Notes under the pieces: model-generated | What the model was told of the DNA's origin: nothing | Database searches by the model: none | Seen by the model: only the letters and a program-made list of their open reading frames with translations | Assembly: GCA_029974985.1 (NCBI GenBank) | Contig: JARKQC010000203.1 | Coordinates: 64,458-128,457, forward strand | DNA: 64,000 nucleotides | Direction of reading: 5' to 3' | Origin: Bacteroidota bacterium | GTDB taxonomy: Bacteria > Bacteroidota > Ignavibacteria > Kapaibacteriales > UBA2268 | Made by a program: the position numbers and the translations under genes | Part shown: positions 18,636-26,750 of the stretch, piece by piece | Numbering within the stretch: position 1 is the stretch's first letter | How the letters are laid out: each line of letters starts with the position of its first letter

Positions 18636-18717
18636 ACCTCAACCCCCAGCCCCTTCTCCAAAAGAGATGGGGTGGAAAAAAAATAGCCCTCTCTTTTGGA
18701 GAGGGTTTGGGTGAGGT
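18636..18717. repeat. GC-rich imperfect palindromic intergenic repeat
   Basis: An 82 bp element with a left arm rich in C (ACCTCAACCCCCAGCCCC, then TCTCCAAAAGAG) and a right arm with CCTCTCTTTTGGAGAGGG and TTTGGGTGAGGT. The arms form a long imperfect inverted repeat around an A-rich centre at about 18676-18683. Its base composition is far from its AT-rich surroundings. Similar 'CCCCCAGCCCCTCTCC...GGAGAGGG...GGGTGAGG' elements are familiar as dispersed intergenic palindromes in many bacterial genomes. It lies between two terminators, outside any gene. Confidence 0.7.
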
Positions 18718-18729
18718 AATATTTAAGTT

Positions 18730-18768
18730 GTCCTACACTTTGGAAGTGTAAGACAGCTGTGTTTTTTG
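18730..18768 (+). terminator. Terminator-like hairpin in the repeat region
   Basis: GTCCTACACTT at 18730-18740 pairs with AAGTGTAAGAC at 18744-18754 (one G-T wobble, 3 nt loop), followed shortly by a T6 run at 18762-18767. It shares the CCTACAC/GTGTA core with the terminator at 16740 and may be part of the same repeat family rather than a functional terminator here. Confidence 0.5.
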
Positions 18769-18885
18769 CATTTTTTAATAAAATTCTCTTTTTTATTTCC
18801 GACTTAAACTAATAATGAAATCTATCAAAAGTAAGCACAATTAAATTTTTAAAATATATTATATTTGAATTTTACGAGAAAAAAA

Positions 18886-18915
18886 AAGCCGTTAAAAAAA
18901 AAGAATTAACGGCTT
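18886..18915 (-). terminator. Terminator of the trxA-eno-phosphohexomutase operon
   Basis: AAGCCGTTAA at 18886-18895 and TTAACGGCTT at 18906-18915 form a perfect 10 bp stem. Read on the minus strand it is followed by T7 (complement of 18881-18887), 24 bp after the phosphohexomutase stop. Confidence 0.9.
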
Positions 18916-18938
18916 AATAAAAAAATATAAATTATAAA

Positions 18939-20342
18939 TTATGATAATTTCATCCCTGCATCAATTAATTCATTGACTTTTGTCATTGTATCGGCTTCGG
19001 CATAAAACCTAATTAGTGGCTCGGTGCCAGATGCACGAATAAGCAACCAACCATTTTCAACGAAAAATTTAAAACCATCAGTAAAATTATGACTAATTAC
19101 AGGCATTTTTCCTAATTGTTTAGGATTAGAAGCGGCGGCTTTTAAAATTTGTGTTTTAATTTCTTCAGTTACTTTAATATCTTTACGATTAAAGCGATGC
19201 GGACCGAATTCCGTATCGAGTTCATCACAAAGTTCTTTTAAAGATTTACCTCTTATAGCCATAATTTCGAGTATTAATAGGGAGTTAAATAAACCATCGC
19301 GTTCTGGTATATGAACTATCGAGCTAAGCCCACCGGACTCTTCACCACCAATTAAAATTTTCTCTTCAACCATTAATTTTGCAATATGTTTAAAACCGAC
19401 GGGAGTTTCGTATAATTTAATTTTATGCTTTTGACAGAATAAATTAACCATAGATGTTAAAGAAACCGTTTTTGCTACTGCACCGCGTTTTTTCTTATTT
19501 TCATAAAGATATTTTAGTAAAATCATAAATATTTTATGCGAATCAACAAAATTACCTTCGTGGTCAATTAATCCAAGTCTATCTGCGTCGCCATCAGTTG
19601 CAAGCCCGATATCATATTTACCGTCAACAACTTTTTGCGACAATTCACCAAGACACTCAGCAATTGGTTCGGGGTGGTCAATTTCACCAAATGAAGGATT
19701 ATACGTTCCGTGAATTTCGTGAGCTTCGGGAATTAAATATTTAATTGAATCAATACCCGCTCCATACATTGGGTCATAAAGAATTTTAAAGCCCGCTTTA
19801 TTAATCGCATCAAAATCAATTTTCTTTTTCATATATCTGAAATATGATTCTTTAGCATCAAAATACTTGATTTGACCGAGTTTTAAATACTCGTTCAAAG
19901 TTTTTATTTTGTATTTTGGAGATTTATTTCCAATTTTCTTTAATTCTTCTTCAAGTTCGCTAATATCCTCGGGTTTTGCGGGTCCGCCATAATTTGCTTT
20001 TACCTTATAACCATTATAAACTGCTGGATTATGACTTGCAGTAATTACAATACCCAATGATGCATTTTTTTGTTTAGTATGATAAGAAACTTGCGGAGTA
20101 GAAGAAATTCCACTTGTTAAAAGGACTTTTATACCTTGCCAAGCAAGCACTAAAGCGGTTTCTTCAGCAAATTGTTTTGATAAAAATCGCGTATCATATC
20201 CAATAACAACAGTTAAATCATCTTCACCGTTTTTATTAATTAGATATTTACTTGTAGCAAGTGCAACTTTACGTACATTTTCAAAAGTAAAATCGCGTGC
20301 TATTAAGCCGCGCCAACCGTCAGTTCCAAATTTAATCATCAC
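18939..20342 (-). CDS. Phosphoglucomutase/phosphomannomutase family protein
   Basis: The 467-residue alpha-D-phosphohexomutase starts with FGTDGWRG. It has the active-site serine loop TASHNP near residue 101, the metal loop DGDADRLG near 245, the sugar-binding GEESGG near 336 and the phosphate-binding RASGTEP near 440. The family interconverts hexose 1- and 6-phosphates (glucose, mannose or glucosamine); the subgroup cannot be fixed from motifs alone. It follows enolase by about 30 bp and ends the operon trxA - PCD - eno - this gene, so a role in central sugar metabolism or envelope sugar supply is reasonable. Confidence 0.9.
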   Translation of the reverse strand: MMIKFGTDGWRGLIARDFTFENVRKVALATSKYLINKNGEDDLTVVIGYDTRFLSKQFAEETALVLAWQGIKVLLTSGISSTPQVSYHTKQKNASLGIVITASHNPAVYNGYKVKANYGGPAKPEDISELEEELKKIGNKSPKYKIKTLNEYLKLGQIKYFDAKESYFRYMKKKIDFDAINKAGFKILYDPMYGAGIDSIKYLIPEAHEIHGTYNPSFGEIDHPEPIAECLGELSQKVVDGKYDIGLATDGDADRLGLIDHEGNFVDSHKIFMILLKYLYENKKKRGAVAKTVSLTSMVNLFCQKHKIKLYETPVGFKHIAKLMVEEKILIGGEESGGLSSIVHIPERDGLFNSLLILEIMAIRGKSLKELCDELDTEFGPHRFNRKDIKVTEEIKTQILKAAASNPKQLGKMPVISHNFTDGFKFFVENGWLLIRASGTEPLIRFYAEADTMTKVNELIDAGMKLS

Positions 20343-20372
20343 AATAATCCATTTTTTAAAATAATAATATTT

Positions 20373-21659
<1,287 letters not shown>

Positions 21660-21671
21660 TTATTCCTTTTT

Positions 21672-21959
21672 TTAAAAATTTAAATTATCAATATTTTTAG
21701 CTAAATTAAAATCAAGTTCCGTAAGACCACCTTTATCATGTGTTGAAATAGTTATACGGATTTTATTCCAACCATAAATCAAAATATCGGGATGATGTCC
21801 CAATTTTTCAGCAATAAGTGCAATAGAATTAACGATACCTATTGCCATAGCAAAATCGCTTGCAACAATTTCTTTTACTATGCAATTGTCAATATGTTGC
21901 CATAAATCAAATTCATCGAGTTTTTCACTCAATTCAGTTTCATTTAAAAGTTTTGGCAT
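21672..21959 (-). CDS. phhB: Pterin-4-alpha-carbinolamine dehydratase (PCD/DCoH)
   Basis: The 95-residue protein carries the PCD pattern: LGHHPDI near residue 55 followed by NKIRITISTHDKGGLTELD, with the paired His residues that dehydrate 4a-hydroxytetrahydrobiopterin. Length is normal. The family recycles pterin cofactor for aromatic amino acid hydroxylases, but bacterial copies often occur without such an enzyme and may serve other pterin or molybdopterin needs. No hydroxylase is in the window. It sits between trxA (18 bp upstream) and eno. Confidence 0.88.
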   Translation of the reverse strand: MPKLLNETELSEKLDEFDLWQHIDNCIVKEIVASDFAMAIGIVNSIALIAEKLGHHPDILIYGWNKIRITISTHDKGGLTELDFNLAKNIDNLNF

Positions 21960-21977
21960 AATTTTGTTTAATATGAA

Positions 21978-22301
21978 TTATAAATGTGATTGTAATCTAT
22001 CTACAATTTGATGTTTTGGTACGGCGCCAATTATTTGGTCAACCACTTCACCATTTTTAAAAATCAATATTGTAGGGATAGAGCGAATACCATATTTGCT
22101 TGCAACGACGGGATTATTATCAACATCTAATTTACAAATTAATGCTTTACCTTCGTATTCTTGTGCTAATTCATCAACAATTGGTGCAATCATTCTGCAA
22201 GGCCCGCACCAAGTTGCCCAAAAATCAATCAATACTGGTAATTTTGATTCTAAAACCATAGTAGGAAATTCTGTATCTGTTAAATGATGTGGTTTTGCCA
22301 T
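21978..22301 (-). CDS. trxA: Thioredoxin
   Basis: A classic 107-residue thioredoxin with the WCGPCRM active site (redox Cys32 and Cys35), the SIPTILIFKNGE strand containing the cis-proline, and the usual C-terminal helix. It reduces protein disulfides and supplies reductases such as MsrA and ribonucleotide reductase. It is the first gene of the operon with PCD, eno and the phosphohexomutase. CAAATATA at 22379-22386 (TATATTTG on the minus strand) is a likely -7 element; the nearest CAAA upstream is 24 nt away, longer than ideal. Confidence 0.97.
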   Translation of the reverse strand: MAKPHHLTDTEFPTMVLESKLPVLIDFWATWCGPCRMIAPIVDELAQEYEGKALICKLDVDNNPVVASKYGIRSIPTILIFKNGEVVDQIIGAVPKHQIVDRLQSHL

Positions 22302-22523
22302 TTAATCTACTCCAAAATAATTTATAATAAAAAAAAAATTCAAAAATTTAATATTAAGCTTTTACAAGTTTTATAAATCAAATATAATAATTTTAAATTT
22401 GTTACGATAACAAAATACTTATATTATTATTTTGATATTTAATAAATTATTGAATTATTAATGACGATAATAATTATTAAAAAATGTATTTAATTTTATT
22501 TCAATTTTTTAATAGGTTTAAAA

Positions 22524-22940
22524 ATGAATGTAACTTTATCATTAGTTAAAAACCGTACTATTTCTGCAAGTGATGAGAATGGTATTAATACTATATTTGA
22601 TGCAACAAAAGACCACGATGGCGACGGCAATGGCTCATCACCAATGGCTGTTATGCTCGAAGCTATGGCGGCATGTACATTTCTCGATGTGGTTTCTATG
22701 CTGTATAAAAAAAGAAAAACTATTAATGAATTTAAAATTTTTGTCAGTGCAGAAAGAGCAACGGAACACCCAAAAGTTTTTACAAGTGTTAATCTAAAAT
22801 ATCAATTAACAAGCCCAGACATAACTAAAAATGATTTAGATAAATCTATTGAACTTTCACAAACAAAATATTGTAGTGCTTCGGCAATGTTTAGCCGTTC
22901 GGGTTGCAAAATAAATTGGGAAAGTGAAATTATTTCTTAA
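22524..22940 (+). CDS. OsmC family protein
   Basis: The 138-residue protein has the OsmC/Ohr fold signatures, including MLEAMAACTFLDVV near residue 44 and a second conserved Cys in KYCSASAM near residue 118. Paired cysteines in this family form the active site of thiol-dependent hydroperoxide reductases. The sequence is closer to the YhfA/OsmC-like branch than to Ohr, so the substrate is uncertain. It is divergent from trxA across 222 bp that holds no other recognisable gene. Confidence 0.85.
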   Translation: MNVTLSLVKNRTISASDENGINTIFDATKDHDGDGNGSSPMAVMLEAMAACTFLDVVSMLYKKRKTINEFKIFVSAERATEHPKVFTSVNLKYQLTSPDITKNDLDKSIELSQTKYCSASAMFSRSGCKINWESEIIS

Positions 22941-23055
22941 TAAATAATTAATGAATTTTTTTCCTATATTAAAATTCCAATTAAATCGTATTTCAATGTT
23001 CTTATCATTAAAATTATTTATTTTAATATTATTTTTAAATTTTTAACGAGCTATA

Positions 23056-23853
23056 ATGTATAAAGTTAAATCTTATATTTTACTGTTTATTGTTTTGTTT
23101 TTACTTAGCTTTTCAAATTCTTTTTCCGTAGTTATGGTATTATTAAACGGAAAAATTATTGATAAAGCAACGGGCAAACCTATTGCTACAAAAATTAAAT
23201 TTACAGATGAAAAAGGCACAGTTCATCAATCAAATTCAAATTCTATTGATGGTGTTTTTCAGCAAGTTTTACCTGCGGGAACAAAGCTAAATATTATAAT
23301 AGAAGGCTGTTTAATTGATGAGAATCAAAAAGTGCTTAATGTTCCGAATTATGATGAATATACTGAATTTGGGATAGAATATAAAGTAGATAAAATTGAT
23401 GTAGGTTTTGTTATAGCAACTGGTTCGATTTTTGAAAAAAATTCTACTGAATTAAAAGCAGAACATAAATCACTATTTGATTATATTAAAACAATTGATA
23501 AATCAAAAATTGGTTTAGTGTATAACGTCAATATAAGTAGCTCGGACTCGTACTTTGCACCAAAAACTGTTACAGAAAAGATCGTTGAAAAAGGTAAAAC
23601 AAAAACTAAAAAAAGACAAATAACAAGTGAAGAACAATTAGAAAATCTTCTTACGAAACGAAAGGAAGCATTAATACAACATTTTCTGAATATTGGAATA
23701 AGAGCAAAAAATTTGAATTTTACTACTGAATTAATTGTTAAAAAGCCAAATCCTAAAGCAAAATTAAAAACAAAATCAAATAAAACTTTAAATTTTGATG
23801 ATGTTTTTTCTAATAATTTAACAATAAAAATCGAACGAATAATGAAACTTTAA
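23056..23853 (+). CDS. Exported protein with Cna-B/CarboxypepD-like domain and degenerate OmpA-like end
   Basis: The 265-residue protein has a signal peptide (about 1-25). A short beta-sandwich segment (LLNGKIIDKATGKPI...DGVFQQVLPAG, about 29-85) resembles carboxypeptidase regulatory-like domains. The C-terminal part (about 120-265) has the outline of an OmpA/MotB peptidoglycan-binding fold (GSIFEKNSTELKAEH..., later RKEALIQHFLNIGIRAKNL), but without the full NxxLSxxRA consensus. It is related in layout and sequence to the protein at 43873-44523. It is probably a periplasmic or outer-membrane-associated structural protein; no enzyme motif is seen. It lies between osmC and nuoD on the same strand. 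Confidence 0.55.
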   Translation: MYKVKSYILLFIVLFLLSFSNSFSVVMVLLNGKIIDKATGKPIATKIKFTDEKGTVHQSNSNSIDGVFQQVLPAGTKLNIIIEGCLIDENQKVLNVPNYDEYTEFGIEYKVDKIDVGFVIATGSIFEKNSTELKAEHKSLFDYIKTIDKSKIGLVYNVNISSSDSYFAPKTVTEKIVEKGKTKTKKRQITSEEQLENLLTKRKEALIQHFLNIGIRAKNLNFTTELIVKKPNPKAKLKTKSNKTLNFDDVFSNNLTIKIERIMKL

Positions 23854-23894
23854 TTAATTCAATAAAATCTTATCATTATTTCATTGAAATTAAT

Positions 23895-23902
23895 TATATT
23901 TG
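23895..23902 (+). promoter_or_regulatory. Putative -7 element upstream of nuoD
   Basis: TATATTTG matches the Bacteroidota -7 consensus TAnnTTTG, 67 nt before the nuoD ATG at 23970. A TTTG at the right distance upstream is lacking, so the call is tentative. Confidence 0.4.
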
Positions 23903-23969
23903 ATTTTTTATAAATGTATTTTTTAAAGAAATTAGTAATTACAATACCTCTGGTTTTCGGAGATAATAA

Positions 23970-25244
23970 ATGAACTTAAGAACAAAAGAAGCTGTTGATA
24001 AGTTAAATCAATTAAGACACGAGAAAATTTATAATAAATTGATGGATGATCATACATCAATTAGTTTTGAAGGACCATTAGAAAACGATATGGTTTTAAA
24101 TATGGGTCCTCAACACCCTGCTACACACGGCGTTTTAAGAGTATTATTACGTCTTAATGGTGAAACAATAGTAAAATGTAAGCCAGAGCTTGGTTATTTA
24201 CATCGTGGTTACGAAAAATTAGCCGAAAATATGACTTATCACGAGTTTATTCCTTTTACAGATAGATTAGATTATCTTGCTCCACTGTCGAATAATGTTG
24301 CTATTGCACAAGCTATCGAAAATTCTTTAGGAGTTGATATACCTGAGCGTGCTAAATGGATTCGCACTCTTGTTTCAGAATTAGCAAGAATTTCATCTCA
24401 TCTTATGGCAATGGGCTCTACTTGTATGGATGTCGGTGCGATGACTATATTGCTTTGGACATTCACTGAACGTGAAAAATTATATGATATTTTTGAATTA
24501 ATAACTGGCGTCAGATTTACAACAAGCTATACTCGTATTGGTGGTGTGGCGCAAGATATTGATGACCGAACTTTGCAAAAAATTAGAGAATGGGCTGAGC
24601 AATTCCCTAAAGAGTTAAGACGTTCAGAAAAACTTGTACATAGAAATAGAATCTTTATTGATCGTGTTGCGGGTATTGGAGTTATTGATAAAGAAAAAGC
24701 GATTCAATTGGGGCTTACTGGACCAACTCTTCGTGGTTCGGGTGTAGCTCGAGACTTAAGAAAAGATATTCCTTATTTAGTTTATGACAAGCTCGATTTC
24801 AATGTAATTACTTTCAATGAAGGTGATTGCTGGGCAAGATATATGGTTAGAATCGAAGAAATGAAAGAAAGTATTAAAATGGTTCATCAAATTCTTGATA
24901 TGATGCCCAAAGGGCCCGTTAATTCTAACGAACCTATGAAATCTTTACCTCGAAAACAAGAAATTTATACTCGTATCGAAGAGCTGATTAACGACTTTAT
25001 GTTTATAAATTTTGGGGCAGAACCTGTTGTTGGTGAAACTTACACAGCTATTGAATCACCCAAAGGCGAACTTGGATTCTTTATTGTATCCGATGGAACA
25101 GGCTATCCTTGGAAATTAAAAATAAGAAGCCCCTCTACATCTAACTTACAATGTTTATCCTATTTAGTAGAAGGCTCTATGCTTTCAGACGTTGTTGCTT
25201 GTATTGGTTCGGTTGATCCAATTATGGGCGAAGCAGATAAATAA
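23970..25244 (+). CDS. nuoD: NADH-quinone oxidoreductase subunit D (49 kDa)
   Basis: The 424-residue protein is a full-length NuoD. An N-terminal extension of about 45 residues precedes NMGPQHPATHGVLR, followed by GYLHRGYEKLAE near 83, LDYLAPLSNN near 107 and the C-terminal GEADK-type end. NuoD forms the quinone-binding pocket of complex I together with NuoB. Unusually, no other nuo gene flanks it: upstream is an exported protein, downstream a terminator and then the convergent coaB. A GGAG ribosome-binding site sits just before the ATG (about 23958-23963). The hydrogenase operon 11 kb away encodes NuoE/F-like subunits, but those belong to the hydrogenase. Confidence 0.95.
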   Translation: MNLRTKEAVDKLNQLRHEKIYNKLMDDHTSISFEGPLENDMVLNMGPQHPATHGVLRVLLRLNGETIVKCKPELGYLHRGYEKLAENMTYHEFIPFTDRLDYLAPLSNNVAIAQAIENSLGVDIPERAKWIRTLVSELARISSHLMAMGSTCMDVGAMTILLWTFTEREKLYDIFELITGVRFTTSYTRIGGVAQDIDDRTLQKIREWAEQFPKELRRSEKLVHRNRIFIDRVAGIGVIDKEKAIQLGLTGPTLRGSGVARDLRKDIPYLVYDKLDFNVITFNEGDCWARYMVRIEEMKESIKMVHQILDMMPKGPVNSNEPMKSLPRKQEIYTRIEELINDFMFINFGAEPVVGETYTAIESPKGELGFFIVSDGTGYPWKLKIRSPSTSNLQCLSYLVEGSMLSDVVACIGSVDPIMGEADK

Positions 25245-25268
25245 AATTCTTGAATAATTTATTTTAAT

Positions 25269-25302
25269 AAATCCACTATTATTTTTTAGTGGATTTTTTT
25301 TA
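25269..25302 (+). terminator. Terminator after nuoD
   Basis: AAATCCACTA at 25269-25278 pairs with TAGTGGATTT at 25287-25296 (10 bp, 8 nt loop), followed by T tract to about 25301. It also lies at the end of the convergent coaB gene and could act in both directions. Confidence 0.88.
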
Positions 25303-25309
25303 TATAAAT

Positions 25310-25984
25310 TTACGATTGATTAAACATAAAGTATGCTTTTTCGATAATTAGCTTAGCACAATCGAGTTTAGTCATTGGTAAAAATTCTTCGAAATAATCA
25401 TTTTTTCCAATAAATGTAATAGTATTATAATCTCCACCAAATCCACTATTGGGTTTATTAGCGTGATTTGCAACTATTAAATCACAATTTTTTCTTATTA
25501 GCTTATCTTTTGCATTTTCTATTAAATTTTCACTTTCAAGAGCAAAACCTATAAGAATTTGCTTTTCTGTTTTAAGTTCACCGATAGTTTTTAGAATATC
25601 TTTTGTTTTTACAAGTTGAATAATTGGACTATCGCCTAATGTTTCTTTTTTTATTTTTCCAATTGTTACTTTTTGAGGTGTAAAATCAGCAACTGCCGCA
25701 GATAGAATAATAATATTATAATCTTTGTAGTTTTTTATTACTTCCTTATACATATCTTCAGCAGATTCTACATTAATTCGATGAATATTTGGTGATGAAC
25801 TTAAATTAACAGGACCTGAAATTAGCAATACCTTTGCATTAAGAGAATTTGCATATTCGGCTATTGCAAATCCCATTTTGCCCGTAGAATGATTTGAAAT
25901 ATATCTTACGTCGTCAATTTTTTCTCGTGTCGGTCCCGCGCTAATGAGAATTTTTAGATTTGATAAATCAATTACTTTTTTTTT
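25310..25984 (-). CDS. coaB: Phosphopantothenate-cysteine ligase (CoaB) part of a frameshifted coaBC
   Basis: The open frame gives about 224 residues. It starts after an in-frame TAA (25985-25987) and reads KKKVIDLSNLKILISAGPTR..., then IDDVRYISNHSTGKMG, the conserved CTP/phosphopantothenate-binding start of CoaB, and continues to AAVADF near residue 115 and FALE near 160. No ATG, GTG or TTG codon exists between the stop and the GPTRE motif. The first ATG (25876) falls inside the conserved GKMG and would remove essential residues. The frame joins the coaC frame exactly if one A is added to the A11 run shared by both. I therefore read this as the second half of a normal bifunctional CoaBC made by slippage or frameshifting, or separated by a sequencing error. 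Confidence 0.85.
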   Translation of the reverse strand, partial: KKKVIDLSNLKILISAGPTREKIDDVRYISNHSTGKMGFAIAEYANSLNAKVLLISGPVNLSSSPNIHRINVESAEDMYKEVIKNYKDYNIIILSAAVADFTPQKVTIGKIKKETLGDSPIIQLVKTKDILKTIGELKTEKQILIGFALESENLIENAKDKLIRKNCDLIVANHANKPNSGFGGDYNTITFIGKNDYFEEFLPMTKLDCAKLIIEKAYFMFNQS

Positions 25985-26733
25985 TTAAGTTTATCAAGTT
26001 CAAATTCAGCTTGCCATTTATCTTTTTCGACAGCTTCGGCTACTGATTCAATAGGACTTGAAAAAGGATCGAAATTAATAGCTTTTTCATCATTATTAAT
26101 TTCATTTTTAAAATCATTTTTCATTGAATAAGTTTGTTCGGATTTATATCTTAATTTATTGTTCCAATTTGCTAACTGAACTTCTATAAATCTAACTATA
26201 TCATTAATATCTGGGAAACGCCCTGGTCCAGAAAATCCGCTTGATAGTTCGCCTTCAATTGGTGGCAAAATAATAGCTCCATCATTTTCGATTTGCTTTA
26301 AATTTCTTTGAGTAGCTGGATGTAGCCACATTGTAGAATCCATTGCTGGCGATACAATTAATGGAATATTTGCTGGCAAAGCTATTGCAACAGATACAAG
26401 TGGGGAGTCGCAGATAGCATTTGCAAGTTTTCCCATAGTTGTAGCCGAGCAAGGAGCGATAATCATTAAATCGCAGTTATGAGCAAGTTCGATATGCCAA
26501 GCGCCAGACTTTTGCGATTCGCTATCAAACATATCAGTAATTACTCTATTTCGAGATAAATTTGTAAGAGTAAGCGAACTTACAAATTGTTCGCCAGAAT
26601 TAGTAAGAATAATATTTACTTCTGCACCTTTTTTAACTAATTCTCGCACTAATAAAGGGGCTTTATATGCCGCAATCGAACCCGTAATGCCGAGTAAGAT
26701 TTTTTTCCCTTTTAATATTGATAGATTTTCCAT
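25972..26733 (-). CDS. coaC: Phosphopantothenoylcysteine decarboxylase (CoaC) part of a frameshifted coaBC
   Basis: The 253-residue frame contains a complete flavin-dependent HFCD decarboxylase domain (about 1-185): LLGITGSIAAYKAP at the N-terminus, the active-site His in WHIELA near residue 80, IAPCSATTMGKLANA near 92 and PAMDSTMW near 128. The substrate-lid motif reads GELSSGFSGPGRF. It has Ser where E. coli Dfp has its catalytic-lid Cys, although Ser at this place may be common in Bacteroidota. After residue 187 there is an unusually long polar linker (about 65 residues) ending in Lys repeats encoded by the A11 run. It is cotranscribed with the upstream OmpA-family gene (17 bp gap). Confidence 0.88.
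   Translation of the reverse strand: MENLSILKGKKILLGITGSIAAYKAPLLVRELVKKGAEVNIILTNSGEQFVSSLTLTNLSRNRVITDMFDSESQKSGAWHIELAHNCDLMIIAPCSATTMGKLANAICDSPLVSVAIALPANIPLIVSPAMDSTMWLHPATQRNLKQIENDGAIILPPIEGELSSGFSGPGRFPDINDIVRFIEVQLANWNNKLRYKSEQTYSMKNDFKNEINNDEKAINFDPFSSPIESVAEAVEKDKWQAEFELDKLKKKK
25976..25986 (-). other. A11 homopolymer at the coaC/coaB frame junction
   Basis: Eleven consecutive T on the plus strand (A11 in the mRNA) lie at the coaC/coaB junction, within the last coaC codons before its TAA (25972-25974). The in-frame upstream stop of the coaB frame also ends in this run. One extra A makes CoaC and CoaB a single frame. Poly-A runs of this length are known sites of RNA polymerase slippage in AT-rich bacteria, of -1 ribosomal frameshifting, and of sequencing indels. 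Confidence 0.85.
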
Positions 26734-26750
26734 TTTGTTCTCTTAAAAAA

